Assembly (NCBI RefSeq): GCF_040436345.1
Contig: NC_133221.1
Span: 25,497,665-25,561,664, forward strand
DNA from: Pagrus major
Lineage: Eukaryota > Chordata > Actinopteri > Spariformes > Sparidae
Length of the DNA: 64,000 nt
Direction of reading: 5' to 3'
Shown: one piece after another, positions 59,906 to 64,000 of the stretch
Numbering within the stretch: position 1 is the first letter of the stretch
How the letters are laid out: each line of letters starts with the position of its first letter
Notes under the pieces: generated by a model
Told to the model about the DNA's origin: nothing
Seen by the model: the letters and a program-made list of their open reading frames with translations, nothing else
Databases searched by the model: none
Made by a program: the position numbers and the translations under genes

Positions 59906-61040
59906 CTATGCATATGCACACACACACTCACATGCTCAGGAACAGACCCTTGTCATATTTATATAACATGGTTAAAATGAGTCTTATGGGCAGGAATATG
60001 TCCAGTGCAAAATCCCCAATCAAAAAGATGACACAATTGATTTAACAGAATATCCTTAACCCTAATGAATGACCTCTGTGCAATATTATACATCACACAC
60101 CCTAAATGTACCAAGAGTTGGGCTTAAAATTGTGTGCAAGAGTAAAGTTACAATATATACAGCATGGCAGACATTACAGTAGTGAAGTATGATACAAGCA
60201 CCATACACACTGTCAGGGTCACATGTTACACCTGACGCTGATAGCATATTGCACATGCACACAGTAACTTCTAATATTTTGGAGCCCCTGTTGGTCAGTA
60301 CTTTTCAGGCCATTCATGGGTAAAACAAAGACGTTGTCCCTTGCTAATCATTTTAACCAACAACATATGGAGATGACATTTTCACATAAACTCTGCACTA
60401 ATTTTAAAGGATAAGTTCATCCCGAATTGTTTGAGGTTTCGTAGTCCACAAGACATTTCAGCGTTACAGCATTCTCCTAAACAACTGTAATAGATGGAGA
60501 CTTGTTTAAAATGTAAAAAAAAAAGAAGAAAAAAACCCCCAAAACAAAACAAGACATAACATGGCTCCATACAGCTCGTCCGCGGTAATTCAAGTCTCCA
60601 GAACCCTCAAGATCCCAAAATGACTTAGTTAGACTATAATCTTTTGGTGTAGTCTGTCTTGGGCAGCATCATTTACACTTTGCTGCAAAAACAAAACTTC
60701 ATGCACATCTTGTCATACTGTTTAATTGGAAAACATTATCACAGTAAATCTTACAGTAAACCCTGTGACATTTGGTCACACTAAATTTGCAAGACAATCC
60801 ACTTATAGGGAATGTGTAACATGAAGAGCAATCTACACACAGGAAACAATTGCACGTTACCAAAAACATACCAAAAAAACAAAAACAGGTGTGTTTCAGT
60901 TTTCACTCTCTGAACACTGATTCAATATCTAAACATATCCAGAGTGTAAAAGAAATAGAGTGAATCCATGGTTGGAATATACAAGGGCACCAGTGGCTGT
61001 ACGCTGTGAGGGCATCAGTAGTTACAAGACATTCATCGGG

Positions 61041-63795
61041 TCACGGAGACATAGTCAGGGTGTTTTTCCTCTTGGAGTCCCGCCGAGGGAACGGCACAAA
61101 GCTTTTCACCTCTCTGAAACATAACCCTGTGGGCAAAAGGGGGGAAACCCTTTATTTTCTGCATGTGCAGCATGTTCACAACTTCAATAATAACTTAAAC
61201 AGAAAGCCATTAGAGGTATATTACATGGCATTTTACACATTAACTATTAATTATTACCACATTAAGAGAAGCCCTGCAACAGAATGTTTGTGTAGCAAAT
61301 CATCCAACATAGCCTTCAAGTTAAACACCATTTGAAAAGCTTGATAATGCTCTTCAACTATTTATGCACTTTAAGAGAAGTGCATTATTAATGTTTACAG
61401 TATATCGTTCTTATATAGCAGCATACAAATAAAGTCTTTATACATTGTGTGGAAGGCCTCTTTTCTGTGAAATTTGTAAAATGACTGTAAACAAATGAGA
61501 CAATTACTGACACTATAGCACATTCATTCTATATCTGTAAATGACAGGTACTTATAATGTGTATATATGAACCACTCAAATCTGATCATTATATTATGGC
61601 AATTTCTTTCAATAATGTTTGCTTAATCTTTTTCACTTACGTTTCCACTCAACCAGGGTCATTGTGGCGTTGTCATGGCTGTCATCGTATGGCGTAGGCT
61701 CGGGAAAGTCGTCTGGGTCCCTCAGGATGTCGAAATACGGGTGCTCCAGAGCTAGTTCAGCTGTGGGCCTCTCGTCTCCGTCCAGAACCAACATCTTCTC
61801 CAGCAGGTCAATACCTTCAAATGGCCAGAGGTACAGAATAATTCAGCAATTGGATCAAACATAAAAACAACCAAACTATGCATGTCAGTCAATATATACA
61901 ACACTTTGACTGACATTAGCCATATGGTAGGTTGTTGCTAGCTTTTCAATAGAAGGTGATTATATAACAAGTCCAAAAGTTGTACATTGTACCATTCGTT
62001 TTGTACCTATCTAATGAAACAAGTTCAGCTGATTCTAAAGATACAAAAAGGAATAAACCCTGCTGCTGCCAGTTTCTCCTGTCCTTCACCGCTTGTTTAG
62101 AGCAGTAAGTGGAAAAGCATTCATGAACAGGGAACAAGGAGAGCTATAATGGTGTTACATCATTCAGAGACAGAAAGTGGTCAAATAAACCTTATAAGCA
62201 AATGAAACACATGATGAGCATATGATAGATCCACAGCTGCTGTGCTGTCTGTAAAAGACTGCACTCTTTCTGAATGTGCTTTAATCAACAGGTAAAAATA
62301 AAAATTTAAGGACCATTCGAGCCAAAGTATAATGCCGTGGCTGAACTCACCCTTTGCACTGGCTCTGGGGAACAACGTTGAGAAGTCTTTTCTTGGATAG
62401 CGAGGAAGGGCTTTGACATAATTTTTGGCCTGTTTTAAAAATAAAAGAGGAAATTAAGTTAGGCATCAAAAACAACATTTGAGAAGATTGCAAGATTACT
62501 GTGGTATTATTTTATTTATCAATAATAAATAAAATCATTTATCATCATGTCCTTGTTTCTTGGTTTTGCAAAATGCTATACTGAAAATGCTTAAATTCAG
62601 ATACAAATTTAAATACAAATCACTATCACTAAAATATATTGTATTAACAATGCAATTACTTTCCTTCCTCCAAATAAGCATTTTTTGCTCTTAAAGCAAT
62701 ATCCAACCTCTCATAATGGAGAATGTTCAAACACATTCTTTGAACAAAAGCATCAATAAAAAAGATATTTGTTGATCCTTTGAAATCTGAAATTACTGAA
62801 TAGGTAAAGACTTAACTTGTTTGAGATTGACTGTTTGGCAAAGACAAAAACTGTTACTTGTGGAGCCCCATGGATATAATTTATATTTGTATGATTCATT
62901 TCCACTTCTGTAAATAACTTGAGTTTCCATGTCTCCCTTCCTTCAACATGTGTTTTGTTGAGGCCCTGACTTTTCCTCTACTGCCACCCTCAGGACAAAA
63001 ATATGATATTTTTACTACCACTACGGGTATGAGTTGTGGTCAAAAGTTTACATTCAACTATAAAGAACATGTACTGTATATCATGGCAGTCTTCAGTCCT
63101 AATGATTTCTACAGCTCTCATTTTTCTGTGATGGAATGAGAGAATACTACACATGCTACTTTGTCACAAAAAACATTCATGAAGTTTGGTTCAATAATTA
63201 ATTAATTATAGGTCTTTTGAAAATGTGACAAAATCATCTTCTTCATGAAGGTTTTTATGAGTAGTTTGTGTTCCACTCACTCCATCACAGAAAAATGAGA
63301 TCTGTAGAATTCATTGGAACTGACGACTGCCATGATATACAGTACATGTTCTTTGCTCGTGTATGTAAACTTTTGACCACGACTGTATCTTCAATATGTT
63401 GTTGTTGATGCAAGGATGCAATGTATACTGCAACCTCTGAGGGCTGCTAGTGAGACATTAGCCTTGTTGATATTATTTTCATGGGCTTCAGTGATGGATT
63501 TAGTTATTGTGTTCCAAATGATTTAAGAGCGATTAAGTATTTTCACTCTGAACTCTCTGGGAAATCACTGACCCCTTGGCATTTATTCATTTATTTAATC
63601 AGCTTTAAAGTTGATGAAGATCATCTATTGGGATCAGTGATTAAAAAGTCACCTCAGTCAAACTGTAGTTTTGTGCAATACATGTATATTTATGACACAC
63701 TGTAATATGTCCTACCTCTTGCGTGTCCAGTTTCTGTATGAACTCTGGTCCGGGTACTCCAGTCACTTTCATAATCTGTGTCAGCTGGTCCATGT
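61041..63795 (-). CDS. mapk13: Mitogen-activated protein kinase 13 (p38-delta), C-terminal part
   Basis: Stress-activated Ser/Thr kinase of the p38 group; only the last four coding exons are in the window: 63795-63716, 62429-62351, 61814-61641, 61126-61041 (phases consistent, about 138 aa). The peptide DQLTQIMKVTGVPGPEFIQK matches p38-delta (DQLTQILKVTGVPGTEFVQK) better than p38-alpha (DQLKLILRLVGTPG). It continues with YPRKDFSTLFPRASAK, IDLLEKMLVLDGDERPTAEL and RDPDDFPEPTPYDDS. The aspartates of this last block form the common docking site in p38 kinases. The tail VPFPRRDSKRKNTLTMSP is basic, like the human KDSRRR tail. The kinase core including the TGY loop lies beyond the right edge. The acceptor before 61814 is a weaker TTTGAAG. 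The gene is convergent with nothing here and head-to-tail with brpf3. Confidence 0.93.
63029..63387 (+). mobile_element. Tc1-like hairpin MITE in mapk13 intron
   Basis: GTGGTCAAAAGTTTACAT and ATGTAAACTTTTGACCAC are the inverted ends. The arms continue nearly 150 bp, for example AACATGTACTGTATATCATG pairs with CATGATATACAGTACATGTT and CATTTTTCTGTGATGGA with TCCATCACAGAAAAATG. TA dinucleotides bound both ends (63029-63030, 63386-63387), fitting Tc1/mariner-type insertion. No coding capacity. Confidence 0.82.
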
Positions 63796-64000
63796 CTGAT
63801 CATAAAGGGGTAACAATCAAGGATTCTTAAATTTGGGATGTCCTGGTGATTTCAGTTAGCAAGCGTCCACTCAGAAGCAGTGGAAAGAGTGGTTTCCAAG
63901 CAGGTCCATAACAGGATAATAAAAGAAACTATAAATCACTAAAGTAAGTGCATCATGTGCAAAGAAAGGACATAAAAAGCGACCATAAAACATGCAGAAA

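Noticed and set aside
61041-63795. Call as mapk14 (p38-alpha)
   Set aside because: DQLTQIMKVTGVPG and the basic RRDSKRK tail are p38-delta features; p38-alpha has DQLKLILRLVGTPG and an acidic tail.

Overview
The window is vertebrate nuclear DNA, almost certainly from a teleost (probably percomorph) fish. The reasons are intron-containing genes with compact introns, an FXR-beta-type nuclear receptor (nr1h5, a pseudogene in humans), abundant (AC)n, (ATCT)n and (CT)n microsatellites, and many short non-autonomous DNA transposons of the kinds common in fish. It is AT-rich, has no operons, and contains one 100-N assembly gap (17744-17843).

Layout. From 1 to 18906 there is no recognisable gene except that it must precede, or form the long intron of, an unidentified gene whose last coding exon is 18907-19131 (+). 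This stretch is packed with repeats, including a hAT element with an intact 8-bp target duplication. From 22800 to 29065 lies slc66a1 (pqlc2, + strand, 7 coding exons, 309 aa), the lysosomal cationic amino acid exporter. From 35430 to 45122 lies an FXR-family nuclear receptor (best call nr1h5, + strand, 10 coding exons, about 493 aa). Tail to tail with it, on the minus strand, is brpf3 (58475 down to about 45280, 12 coding exons plus a non-coding first exon, 1250 aa), a PHD/bromodomain/PWWP scaffold of histone acetyltransferase complexes. The last four coding exons of mapk13 (p38-delta, minus strand) enter from the right edge (63795 to 61041), with a 3' UTR of about 1.1 kb.

The genes are separate transcription units: a lysosomal transporter, a sterol/bile-acid-type receptor, a chromatin scaffold and a stress kinase. 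brpf3 next to mapk13 matches human 6p21.31. slc66a1 and nr1h5 belong to human chromosome 1 neighbourhoods, so the block joins segments that are apart in mammals.

The most interesting signal is in the receptor. Its DNA-binding domain is intact, but the ligand-binding domain ends before helix 12/AF-2. The helix-5 arginine that holds bile-acid carboxylates in FXR is leucine, and the helix-3 charge-clamp lysine is arginine. This looks like a receptor that binds DNA but cannot be activated in the classical way. The rest of the novelty is in the mobile DNA: several foldback elements bounded by TTAA, two of them abutting and sharing one TTAA, and a tandem repeat family carrying DR1-like nuclear-receptor sites. 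Exon coordinates were derived by hand from splice signals, frame and remembered protein families; no database search was run.
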